Source: Gavia stellata
Lineage: Eukaryota; Chordata; Aves; Gaviiformes; Gaviidae
Length of the DNA: 64,000 bases
Assembly: GCF_030936135.1 (NCBI RefSeq)
Contig: NC_082598.1
Coordinates: 12,094,687-12,158,686, forward strand
Direction: 5' to 3'
Under the pieces are notes generated by a model, which worked only from the letters and a program-made list of their open reading frames with translations, was not told the DNA's origin and made no database searches. Position 1 is the stretch's first letter; each line of letters begins with the position of its first letter. The position numbers and the translations under genes are program-made. Positions 53,101 through 61,100 of the stretch are shown here, piece after piece.

Positions 53101-54462
53101 CCCCCGTAAATGACTACAGGTCTTTTTGAACTGTAAATTTAATTGTGTCTAGAATTCTGATTCTTGTCAAAAATTATCCAAAATTTATCTTAAAAAGGTG
53201 TCAACCTCTACCCTGTATAAGTTCCTGTACATTAGTAGGATTTACTGCAGCGTATTATCATCATCATATTATGTAAGCGCCTAAAAATTAAAAAATAATA
53301 ATCAAACTTAATTTTTAAGCAATAATAAACAATAAGAAAGCTGACACAAACAGTTCAGCTTGGCCAGGCAGGTGCCACAGCTGCCTACTTTCTTCATTAA
53401 CTCTGCATTTTCAAAGGCTACCCTCACTCCTTACAAGCCCGTAATTAGGTTTGCACTACAAGCAGCGTTTTTGTGTGGGCAGCTTACTCAGCACAGGAGT
53501 CGTGACAATGACAGCCCTTCTTATCTCTTCTTTTAAAGGAAAACAAAAGATGAGGCATTTTCTATACCTCTTCTTCAGGAGCAGGGTGCCTGGCTTCTCC
53601 AAGTGCTCTCCCCATCTCAGCAGTACCTTACACATAACATATTAGCTCCTACCCTACTACGCTTTCCTAAGGTTGAAGCGGGGGTTGTTTAAAACAGAGT
53701 CCTACAGGTGTTTCACCTCTGTAATCTGTATTTCAACTGCTGACACTTCCTAGCACAAAACCAAAAAAGGTAAAAGATAAAAATAAAATCTAAGCGCACG
53801 ATACGGACAAAAATCCATCTGCACTCCCATAAATAGGAAAAAAATGGTATTGATCTCATTCGCGAGACAGTCTCGGATGGGACTGCTCTGCAACAGACTC
53901 GGCATCCCCCTCAGGCTGCGCTCCGGCTCCGGCGGACGCTCCCGCCGCCCCCCGCGCAGGAGCTGGGGCCGGCGGCCGGCATCCCGCTCTCCCTCACCGC
54001 CTCGGGGCCGGGCTCCCACTCACCTTGGACCGCCAGCTCCTTCGTCGGCGGGGCGGGCGGGCTGCCAGGCCGCCCCCGGGGCAGCAGCGTCCTCAGCACG
54101 GCACGGAGCTCGGAGCGACGGCCTGGCACACCCCATGGCGTGAGGGGCGGCGGCAGATTCCCGCGCCCCGCCGGCAGTTCTCCGCGGACCTCCCTCCAGA
54201 GCCGGCCCAGCTCCGCAGCCCCGGCAGACGCCGCTCGCCCCTCCTGCCCCGCGCCGCTCCCGCCTCCCCACACGGCGGCCAGAGGGGGAGACGGTTCCCC
54301 GCCCTCCCCGAGCGGCACCATCCCCTCCGCCTCGATGGCGGCGCCGCACAGCCGCCTGTTGGCCACCTGCGGCTTCTCCAGCCAGACGCGCACCGCCGCC
54401 CAGAAGCCGTGGGGCAGCGCGGCGCCGCCATCCCGCACAGCCGCCGTTCCCACCAGCCCCAT
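34914..54462 (-). CDS. TRMT44: TRMT44, probable tRNA(Ser) uridine-44 2'-O-methyltransferase (complete, 11 coding exons)
   Basis: Eleven exons on the minus strand, all with GT-AG junctions and compatible phases, join to 2058 nt (685 residues plus stop). The protein follows recalled human TRMT44 (757 aa) from end to end: GFWAAV.VWLE.PQVAN near the N terminus, the S-adenosylmethionine motif VDLGCGNG (residues 301-308), LIGNHSDELTPWIPVIAAR (about 360-378), FVLPCCFFDF (about 386-395) and a C-terminal CCCH zinc finger (C646, C656, C663, H667; spacing 9-6-3). Known for the family: yeast Trm44 makes 2'-O-methyluridine at position 44 of cytosolic tRNA-Ser using AdoMet; the zinc finger probably helps RNA binding (inference). 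The start is the ATG at 54462-54460 in a strong Kozak context (gcggccATGG). Exon 1 is GC-rich and loosely conserved, which explains most of the length difference from human. Transcription starts in a CpG island shared with ACOX3. Introns 1 and 2 carry a recent internal duplication. Confidence 0.95.
35147..37658 (-). other. TRMT44: TRMT44 intron 10
   Basis: Contains a 91-codon plus-strand frame (36271-36546) without any recognised domain, and the A/C tract at 37.0 kb. Nothing else was identified. Confidence 0.7.
37021..37115. repeat. A/C low-complexity tract in TRMT44 intron 10
   Basis: Runs of A3-A8 alternate with C1-C4 (acccaaaaccaaaaaatcaa, aaaaaaaaccccaacaaaaa). Similar tracts occur at 32622-32662, 41366-41405 and 48108-48170. 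Confidence 0.8.
37659..37775 (-). CDS. TRMT44: TRMT44 coding exon 10
   Basis: 117 nt, residues 570-608 plus one nucleotide: ESLSLKEVAERLNKETLKRL and the conserved GGLQTLLKNNHQVF. Acceptor ttgcag, donor AAG|gtaaag. Confidence 0.93.
38669..39059 (-). CDS. TRMT44: TRMT44 coding exon 9 (longest internal exon)
   Basis: 391 nt, residues 440-569 plus one nucleotide. Begins VCLIGKNRTYP and later has PGFQPREKVEQIRNCASLPRDF and a VANLLL segment. The middle (about residues 465-505) is poorly conserved and looks like a linker. Donor GAG|gtgaga. Confidence 0.92.
39673..39856 (-). CDS. TRMT44: TRMT44 coding exon 8
   Basis: 184 nt, residues 378-439. Conserved Cys-rich FVLPCCFFDFHGKYSRR and GFHVEEDCLRIPSTKR. 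Acceptor tgtag, donor AGG|gtaatt. The QSKKTQYREYLDF stretch is unchanged from human. Confidence 0.94.
40462..40568 (-). CDS. TRMT44: TRMT44 coding exon 7
   Basis: 107 nt, residues 343-377 plus two nucleotides of R378. It contains LFPDTDWLIGNHSDELTPW, one of the most conserved blocks of the family. Acceptor ttttag, donor TAG|gtattt. Confidence 0.94.
40569..43768 (-). other. TRMT44: TRMT44 intron 6
   Basis: 3.2 kb, AT-rich, with one A/C tract at 41.37 kb. Open frames on both strands near 40.9-41.2 and 42.6-42.9 kb look like chance. No repeat family recognised. Confidence 0.7.
41366..41405. repeat. A/C low-complexity tract in TRMT44 intron 6
   Basis: aaaaaaccccaaaccaaaac followed by accaccaaccaccaaac. 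Same kind as the tract at 37.0 kb. Confidence 0.75.
43769..43840 (-). CDS. TRMT44: TRMT44 coding exon 6
   Basis: 72 nt, phase 0, residues 319-342: HSGRGIDVRRRKIWDMYGP, matching human HPGRGIDVRRRKIWDMYGP. Acceptor atttcag, donor GAG|gtatta. Confidence 0.93.
45322..45429 (-). CDS. TRMT44: TRMT44 coding exon 5 (AdoMet motif I)
   Basis: 108 nt, phase 0, residues 283-318. It holds the class I methyltransferase motif I, SFVDLGCGNGLLVHIL, which binds S-adenosylmethionine. Acceptor cttag, donor GGG|gtaaat. Confidence 0.94.
47009..47090 (-). mobile_element. CR1 LINE 3' tail fragment in TRMT44 intron 4
   Basis: tcatagaatagaatagttca, gttggaagggacctacaa and gtccaactatctgaccactt are typical of the reverse-complemented CR1 3' UTR. 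Very short copy, same strand as TRMT44. Confidence 0.8.
48108..48185. repeat. A/C low-complexity tract in TRMT44 intron 4
   Basis: A-rich run passing into accccaaaaatgcaaaaacc and then a C/T-rich segment. Just under 160 bp from exon 4. Confidence 0.7.
48336..48404 (-). CDS. TRMT44: TRMT44 coding exon 4
   Basis: 69 nt, phase 0 at both ends, residues 260-282 (VWPEVTDPEKFVYEDVAIA...). Acceptor ctgaag, donor CTG|gtaggg. It is almost identical to the human segment. Confidence 0.93.
49669..49888 (-). CDS. TRMT44: TRMT44 coding exon 3 (functional copy)
   Basis: Codes residues 186-259, including WLGNELLSKLAKWSVEQ and STLSLISIVKYSK. Acceptor aaag is at 49889-49892 and donor AAG|gtaagt at 49668. Its first 133 nt and its acceptor are duplicated without a single change at 50544-50676, but only this copy has the donor and the last 87 nt. 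Confidence 0.94.
49756..50104. repeat. Duplicated block A, original copy (exon 3 start and flanking intron 2)
   Basis: 349 bp that recur at 50544-50892 at a constant offset of 788 bp with no indels and three substitutions (49906, 50026, 50057). It includes the acceptor and first 133 nt of TRMT44 exon 3. It is taken as the original because it continues into the rest of the exon. Confidence 0.95.
50116..50544. repeat. Block B, inserted copy in TRMT44 intron 2
   Basis: 429 bp matching 53285-53714 with four substitutions, a one-base A-run difference, an extra GACAAT hexamer here and an 8-bp indel. It sits exactly between the two copies of block A. An 11-bp filler (50105-50115), which looks like a slipped copy of the end of A, joins A to B. 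Confidence 0.93.
50544..50676 (-). pseudogene. Partial duplicate of TRMT44 exon 3 (133 nt, no donor)
   Basis: Identical to 49756-49888 of the real exon. The frame from W186 is open for 44 residues up to the breakpoint, then meets a stop within four codons. In transcript order it lies between exon 2 and exon 3, so if the splicing machinery used its acceptor the message would be cut short. Confidence 0.85.
50544..50892. repeat. Block A', second copy with decoy partial exon 3
   Basis: Copy of 49756-50104. The junction with B shares a single C (50544). The acceptor at 50677 and 133 nt of exon 3 sequence (50676-50544) are intact, but the copy lacks the exon 3 donor. Reading on from the exon frame into B gives Lys-His-Leu and then a stop. 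Confidence 0.95.
51326..51443 (-). CDS. TRMT44: TRMT44 coding exon 2
   Basis: Codes residues 147-185 plus two nucleotides of W186. The acceptor is ttttcag and the donor ATG|gtaagt. The peptide DFYNGTVTFLPLEE matches human DVLNGTITFLPLEE. It was too short to appear as an independent open frame and was found by reading the intron. Confidence 0.93.
52039..52054. repeat. A16 homopolymer in TRMT44 intron 1
   Basis: Run of 16 A. No retroposed sequence is recognised beside it. Confidence 0.9.
53285..53714. repeat. Block B', probable source copy in TRMT44 intron 1
   Basis: 430 bp matching 50116-50544 in the same orientation. It lies 310 bp from coding exon 1. It has one GACAAT unit fewer than B and a longer pyrimidine tract. 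No gene or known repeat family was recognised in it. Confidence 0.92.
54024..54462 (-). CDS. TRMT44: TRMT44 coding exon 1
   Basis: Codes residues 1-146 plus one nucleotide of codon 147. Donor CCAAG|gtgagt is at 54023. The first 45 residues are well conserved (HGFWAAVRVWLEKPQVANRRLCGA). The rest is rich in Gly, Ala, Pro and Arg until a conserved stretch near the end (ELRAVLRTLLP). It lies wholly inside the CpG island. Confidence 0.93.
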
Positions 54463-54489
54463 GGCCGCCCCGCCACTCCCGCCGCCACC

Positions 54490-54561
54490 CAGGGGGAGGA
54501 GGCGGGGCGCGTCGCAGGCTGCTCCCGTCAGTTCCTGAGGCGGGGACGGCGGCGGCCGCAG
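54490..54561 (+). other. ACOX3: ACOX3 non-coding exon 1 (approximate 5' end)
   Basis: A good donor, gccgcag|gtgggt, sits at 54561/54562 inside the CpG island. The first coding exon has a proper acceptor 3.4 kb downstream, so an upstream untranslated exon is needed, and this is the best candidate. The 5' limit is a guess; transcript data would set it. Confidence 0.45.
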
Positions 54562-57500
54562 GTGGGTACCGCGTCCCTTCACCCCAGGCCGGGGCTTTGA
54601 CGCCCTAAGAGAGGCGGCCGCGGGCTGTGCCGCCTCACAGCACAAGGGCCGCGGCCGGGGCGGGCGGGAAGCGCCTCCTGTCAGCCCCCCCCGGGGAGCC
54701 GGACCTGCCGCCGTGTGGGGCGCGGTGAGAAACTGCTGCGGTGCCGTAGTGCAGCTGAAAACCACGGGGTGCCGTTCGCTCCCAGGAGCGATGTGGGCTG
54801 GGGGGTTTTTACCGTGTTCCTGGCTTTTCTTCGAGGAAGGTCTGTATCGTCGTGACAGCGACTGCGGTGCCTCAGCGTAGACAGGCCTTTCTGAAAGCGG
54901 ACTCAAAACCGGGACGCTGACTGACAACCTGACAGGCCCCCAGCTGCCCGACTCTTCAAGGAAACAAATCTTGGAATGTTTATGTAGTAAAACGGAGTAC
55001 CTTACGTAATTTTTTTTTTTTTTTCCTCCTCCGCGCAGAAACGAGGCCCCGCCCTGAATTTAGGCAGTTCAAATAGCGGTTGTGCGATGAAACCCCAAAG
55101 GACTTCTTTAGAAGTGGTTTATTTCCCTGCCTTTAACCTCTCCGGTGTTGTGTTCCTGTAGGCAACTGCCATCGCTAGCTTTTTATTTTATTTTCTAGTG
55201 GTTCTGCATTACCGAAAAATGGTGTTTCTGACAGAATAGGGGTACAATACCATTGTACCATTATTCTTGACAGCTGCCGGGTGCCTGAGCTCTGTCATAA
55301 TTATGGAAGATAATTCACGATAATACACTGCAAGCTGAAATATGCCGTCATGATTTGCATACCGTAGTTGTCCAGTCGTGGATCTGAGTTACTAGCAGGA
55401 GCACCTTCCGTACAAAAAGGTTTTCAACTCAGCATTTCTCAGTGAAACTGCAGTAGTTCTATCAGCGCAAGGCTGAAATTAACACTGTGGGCAGTCCTTT
55501 ATTACTTTCCTACTGTAAATGACTGTTTTGGTTTCCTAAATAGTTTTGAAACTGTTTGCTTGGAACCAAATTATATTAAAACATTGTGTGAAGGCAGAGA
55601 GAGAAATTGTAATTTTTTTGAAGTACAGGATCCTTTTTTTATGAACGCTTAAGTTTTCTCATTTGAGCAATCGAATTGATTTGCAATGTAAATAAAGTTA
55701 GATGTCCTAACTGCAGTATTTTGATGTAAATTTTTCTCTGTTTTGAGCCAGAAGCTTTGAACTTCTGCCTGAATTATCTGTTTTCCAGTTAGAAGAGTAA
55801 TGTTTGTTTATTTGGCTCCAGGCTGAAATGCTCTTTCCCAATGCCCTTTTTTTTCCTCCCTCTTTTCTCTCCACATCTATTTCTCAGTACTGGAACTGCA
55901 CCTTCCTGGAACCGATTCAGAAGTTACATGCAGAAAAACTATCCTGCAGTTCTCTTCTACTGTGTGCATACTGTCCAGAGCTAGAAAAATACCTCCATAA
56001 GAGGATTATGTTGAAAGAAAACAAATGTAGCAAGGAGATATATCAAGATGATGAGGGGAAAAAAGGGACAGAAAAAATAGAATGCCAAACTACTAGTTTC
56101 TGTACTTTATTATGTTCGTAGTCCATACTGAGCCCTCGGCCAGCCCTGGGCCTGGATGTCCTCCCAGTACCTTTGAGAATTGCTTCTTCCAGCCAGTTCC
56201 CTTGTTGTAATGTGGCCAGCTTCTGTTCCCCTGCCCGATAATTTTTGCATCTTACAGGCATAACACAGATCTCTGGCATCTGCATGAAGTGAGAGAAATT
56301 GCTGGGTGTGATACGAGCAGGTAGCAGTGGAGGGTACTCTGACATCTGTGTCTGGAAGCAGCAGAGGCATAAGCCTTACCCTTTGGGCCAGGGTATAACA
56401 AAAAGTGAGATTCCTGTTTTCTCCAAAGCCAGTGCGGTTGTAGCTACTGATAGTGAAATCCTGCTGGTTTTGAGAAGTTTTGCGATGCACTTGCATGACC
56501 CATATACATACACAACAAAATACCAGCAGACTTCACGCAGTCTTACTGCTTTTGATCACATACACAAGAGTCTGAGATCAGCTCAGCACAGAAAAAATGT
56601 TTAGTGGGAAGACAGACTGAAAATGTTACAAGCCACCAAATAACAGAAATGAAAATTTAAACTTAGGGAAGAAAGAGGGAAAAATAAAGTGTGGTTGCAA
56701 AGTTCATACTTTGTATTATTTAACATTTATTCTTGAGTATGGAGATATGACATTTAAGAGTAGTGCATACCTACGTGCTTAAAATATTCCCAAACTGCAT
56801 CTTCCATGTAGAAGAAATGCCCTATGTTTTGTAGAAGTCACTACTGTGATAGTTTTATTTTACTTCACTTCTGCAGGTTTAATCTGTACGTTTTACGGAC
56901 CCATTGCAGACAGGGCCTCCTGCTTGCCCATTCACCTGTTCTGTTCAAGTCAGTGTTAGTGATGGACAGCATGCTGATACTGTTCTAGTTTCACAATTCT
57001 AAACGTTCACCATACCAAAGCAATGGAATTGTATACAGGGCTGGAGGTGTTTATGTTTCCCCTGTGTAAAGCCACCTATTTATTTCTGCACCATACTCCT
57101 AATGGCCTGGGCAGATACACCCAGGTAGTGTAGTGTTCACATAGCCGAGTGGATCTGTGGGAGCTAACCCAGTTCTGGACAAGATTAAATCAGGCAAAGG
57201 AGATGCAAATATGCAGAATTTTACAGAAATTTGTTTCTTGCAATTGGGGTACATGAAATAAAGGTTTTGTTACCCACTTACTGTTTCATTTATTCAACCA
57301 GTGGAAGATAAGGGCAGAGTTCCTGCTGTTACCCTGATGTCTTCTGTCTCACGTTCATGCACAAACAATGGCTCATCACTTCAGTTCTATAAAAGCAAAC
57401 CTTAACGTATAACCAAAATGCCATTTAGTTAAAAGTTGTTTAAATGTTAACTAGTAATGTGGAGATAATACAGACATCTCCTGCATTTGAACAGGGCTTT

Positions 57501-57943
57501 GTATGCATGTTTGGGTGCATAAAATAGAAAATTTTATGATTTTGCATTTAAGTTAGAAGCAAGGTAACAAATACTCTCACATTATGTTATTTAAGACATG
57601 TTGGGTTTTTGCCTGATCCCCCCTTTCTTATTGTGCAATATTAACCAGTGGTGTCCCTGTTTCATATTTTGCTTATTTTAAAAGGTTTAGCTCATATTTT
57701 AATAACAAAGACCATGTAATTCATTTACACTTGATCAAAGGCATTTTTTTTCTTAGCTTGTAGCAAGCCAATTGAACTAGAAAAATGGAAGGGCAAGCTT
57801 TTAGTTGGCTTTGCACTGCTGTACTCATACATTTGAACAAGTCTATGGATTTAATTAACAACCCTTTTGATTTCTTTTTATTATTAAAAATTAGACATCT
57901 GCGGTGCTTCAGTTTGTGATGTATCTTTTCTTGTTTGATGCAG
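54562..57943 (+). other. ACOX3: ACOX3 intron 1
   Basis: Leaves the CpG island at about 54.7 kb. Frames at 55804-56121 and 56110-56496 are not recognised and have no support as exons. No repeat family identified. Confidence 0.55.
55010..55024. repeat. T15 homopolymer in ACOX3 intron 1
   Basis: Run of 15 T followed by a pyrimidine tract, just outside the CpG island. Confidence 0.9.
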
Positions 57944-57954
57944 TTTAGCTAACA

Positions 57955-58122
57955 ATGGCATCCACACTGAATCTGAAAGAAGCCACTGGCAGCCAAAGCT
58001 CATGGGATACTTTGCTACCGGATTTCTCTAAAGGACCGCTTTGCAAATATCGTAAGAAGGCTTCCTTTAACTGGAAAGAGATGGCAGTGTTACTAGATGG
58101 CGAAGATATCATCCAGCTTAAG
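57955..58122 (+). CDS. ACOX3: ACOX3 first coding exon
   Basis: Residues 1-56. The exon starts at 57944 after gatgcag, with an 11-nt leader before the ATG, and ends AAG|gtaaac. The first 17 residues differ from human; conservation starts at DTLLPDF. Confidence 0.93.
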
Positions 58123-61100
58123 GTAAACTTTGCAAGAATTGTAAGCATGTTTTAATTTTGGAGATATCAGTAGAGGCAACTGTGATTTTCAGAGGGAGAG
58201 TATTTACTTTAATAATGCTCTGTAGATATGGAGCATGAAGAAATTGGTTTTGCACATCCGATTTTCAGAACAGAACTGAACTTTTAAGCAACCTACTTTG
58301 CTGTGTCATAAGGCTTATTTCATTACTGAACATTAGTACAGGGGGGACCAGCAGGTACTACATGACAGAACTTCAGCATTTGTTTCAAACTGAGAAAGAA
58401 CTATATTCTACCATATTTCTTTACTGTACTTTCTGCAGTAAATTATATATCCCATGGTTTTACAATACACTTAAGCTGAGCTAAGTTCATGCCACTGTCA
58501 AACATGGTATTTCTGTCTTCCTTTGACTGACATGATCTTCTGTGCTTGCATTAATGCTTATGTGACATTGCAGTTGGACAGATTAGCATGCCTACCTCAG
58601 TGAAAGTTAACCCTACCTAAAAAAGAGATTAATAGCAGCACAAGAGATGGTGTGGGAATGCATGACTTGGAGATGTAGGAGGAGACAGAACTGACTTTTT
58701 TGAAGGTGGTATACCTTTACATGGATTTAAGCTAATCTTGAACATTCACCATAATTGTTAAAATCTTAGGAGGTGGATCAGAGAAATCAGAAATGCCTTG
58801 TTCTGCATCTGACTGATACACTTAAGAGCATAGAAAAAACACAAGTGCTCTATGTCTGAGGGAGTTTCAAAGCTGTGTGGGCAAATAGCGTTGTTCATAC
58901 AGAGAGCGGGAATGACCCTACCTTTCAAAGAAAAGCACAGGAAATCTGGTTTTCTTCCTTCTTACTGTGTCATTGTCTTCAGAGAGGAGGAAAGGACTTT
59001 AAAGACCTTTTAAAAAGATTTTGCCTAAGGCACTGCACTTTTTTTTCTAAATCACATGAAAGACAATTAAGATGTGGATATCTTGAAGACGCAGACATCC
59101 AAGGTAAAAAAAAGTCACAGTGTATCACCTAACAAAAAAAAAAGATCCAAATGAAAACATTAAAAGATGCAGATTCCCATATTGAATGGCTGCATATGAT
59201 GGTTCCACTAAATGGCGTACATTTCTTCTTTCATCTGGGAACAAAGCAGTTGTAGTACCTTAATGGCTTTAACATTATGGCATGTTTCTAACTGAATGTA
59301 ACCCCTGGAGTTTAACCTTTATTCTCAGATTGAGGGCCATTGCCCTTTAGATCCTGCCAGCAGCTTCGTATAGTGAAATAATGAAGCTGCTATAAAAAGC
59401 AAGTAAGTTTTACCATACTGTTCTCTTACATTCAGAGTGAATCAGTCCCACACTTACTACTTCAGGATGAAGGAGCTTTCATAAAATTTAGCTGCATGAA
59501 CTGTATATATAATGACAGACTGTTTAAATATATTTTTTAATTCTCTGGAGTTTTGGCTTTATAAATTTACATCTTCCTATTAAATGAACGTAGTTTGAGG
59601 CCTAGTATTATCCTAGAAGAACATTAACTTGTTTTGTTAGTGCTTTTAGACTAATATGTCAGTTTTCCCTCCCTGAAGAACAGAATCTTCTCTGCTCTGG
59701 AAAGTGATCCTCTCTTTGCACATCATCCTGGAGAAGACTTGTGCCGTGAGAAATATCAGGAGCTGACATTCCTGCGCTGTAAAAGGCTCTTTGAGTATGA
59801 TTTTCTCACTCAGCAAGAGATCATAGAGAACCCATTAAAGATACTTAATGTGGTTACCTGTATAGGAATGTACGATTGGTCTCCATGTCTCCAGTATTTC
59901 TTACATTGTGGTGTAAGTACAGTTCAAAAGATATAGTGGTGTATATTTGAATTTAAGTGTCTTGTAATACCGTAATTCTGTTGCTTTCTGCCTAATTTAT
60001 TAAAGCTGTATCTTTTCCCAGTCCTTTGTTTTCAAAAATGAAATTCATTTTAACTGTTTAGACGAATCGGAGAGCTGTGGGTTGAAATTAGTAGATCTCT
60101 GTCCTTAAGCACTGTCTCCACTGGAATCCCACCTGGAAAGTAAAGGTGGAGCAGTATAGGCAGAGCTACAGAAAGATATTTTGATGCCTACAGTTCCACC
60201 TTCTTTTGTCTACTTCTCTGCCTCCTCTCTATGGCATTAGCAGCCAAAGAACTTGGTTGTTGGGCCCTGTTTGGTGGCTGTGTCTTTGCTACAGATACAG
60301 GTATCAGAAACTCCCTTGCCTCACCCTCAGTGTGTTGATTCAGGGCAGAATGTAGAAGGAACGGAAACCAGTGTAAAGTTTCTCACTGACATCAGTGACT
60401 GGGATTCTGTTCATCAGTTGGTCCCTAGATGAGTCTCTCAGAAAGAATACTTAACATAACTGGTTAAATAATATTAGTTGAATTAATTAATCATTACTGT
60501 TCACATGGCAGGGGAGGGTCTGGGAATTATAGTTTTGTTATGTGAATATCCATCTAGAAAAACTGAAGGTAGCTTTAAAAACAGTGTTCTTGTCTGGTCT
60601 TGAAGCAGCTACCCTCAGTTCCCAATCCATTTGCAATAAAACAAACTAGAATAGTCTTAAAGTTTTACTTTACTCAAGGGGACTTCAAGTGGAGAGTGAG
60701 CTCTTCAAGCATTTTTAAGAGTTTGCAATGAAGGCTTGAACACGTTATAGCTGTGAAAAGTTCAGTCCTCTGTAAAGGGGCCTTGACAAGACCAAATCCT
60801 GACTTAGCTCGTCCAGCTGTAGTCTAGGTAGTAGTTTACTGTGCAGCCTACCCTCCCTGGTCTCTTTAATAGACATCACTATTACAAATTATTATGCATA
60901 TGCAATTTGTGCTTTCCATCATGGGGTCACTGATTTCATTCATAATTCTCTGTTTTTACAGGTATTTGCCTGTACAATTTTGAGTGCTTCTAAGACGTTT
61001 GCAGACATTATGACACAAGTTTATAGCATGGAGGTAAATTTTTTTTTTTTTTAATAACTTGTGAGAACTGGGCACCATCAGAACCGTGGCACCACCTGCA

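Larger units (their letters stand above)
51444..54023 (-). other. TRMT44: TRMT44 intron 1
   Basis: AT-rich for most of its length, then the source copy of block B (53285-53714) and the edge of the CpG island. An A16 run lies at 52039. Confidence 0.8.
53890..54720. promoter_or_regulatory. CpG island / bidirectional promoter of TRMT44 and ACOX3
   Basis: The base composition changes sharply from AT-rich to very GC-rich with dense CpG. The TRMT44 start codon (54462, minus) and the proposed ACOX3 exon 1 donor (54561, plus) are 99 bp apart, so both transcription starts probably lie between about 54465 and 54550. GC-box-like ggaggcggggcg is near 54497-54508 and no TATA box is evident. TATA-less CpG promoters are usual for divergent housekeeping gene pairs. 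Limits are approximate. Confidence 0.75.

Noticed and set aside
53911-54927. 338-codon minus-strand frame as a longer TRMT44 N terminus
   Set aside because: It runs upstream through the promoter and past the ACOX3 exon 1 donor, and also past the exon 1 donor into the intron. The conserved protein starts at the strong-Kozak ATG at 54462 and exon 1 ends at 54024.
55804-56604. Possible extra exons in ACOX3 intron 1
   Set aside because: No match to ACOX3 or another protein; the ACOX3 coding sequence starts at the conserved ATG at 57955.
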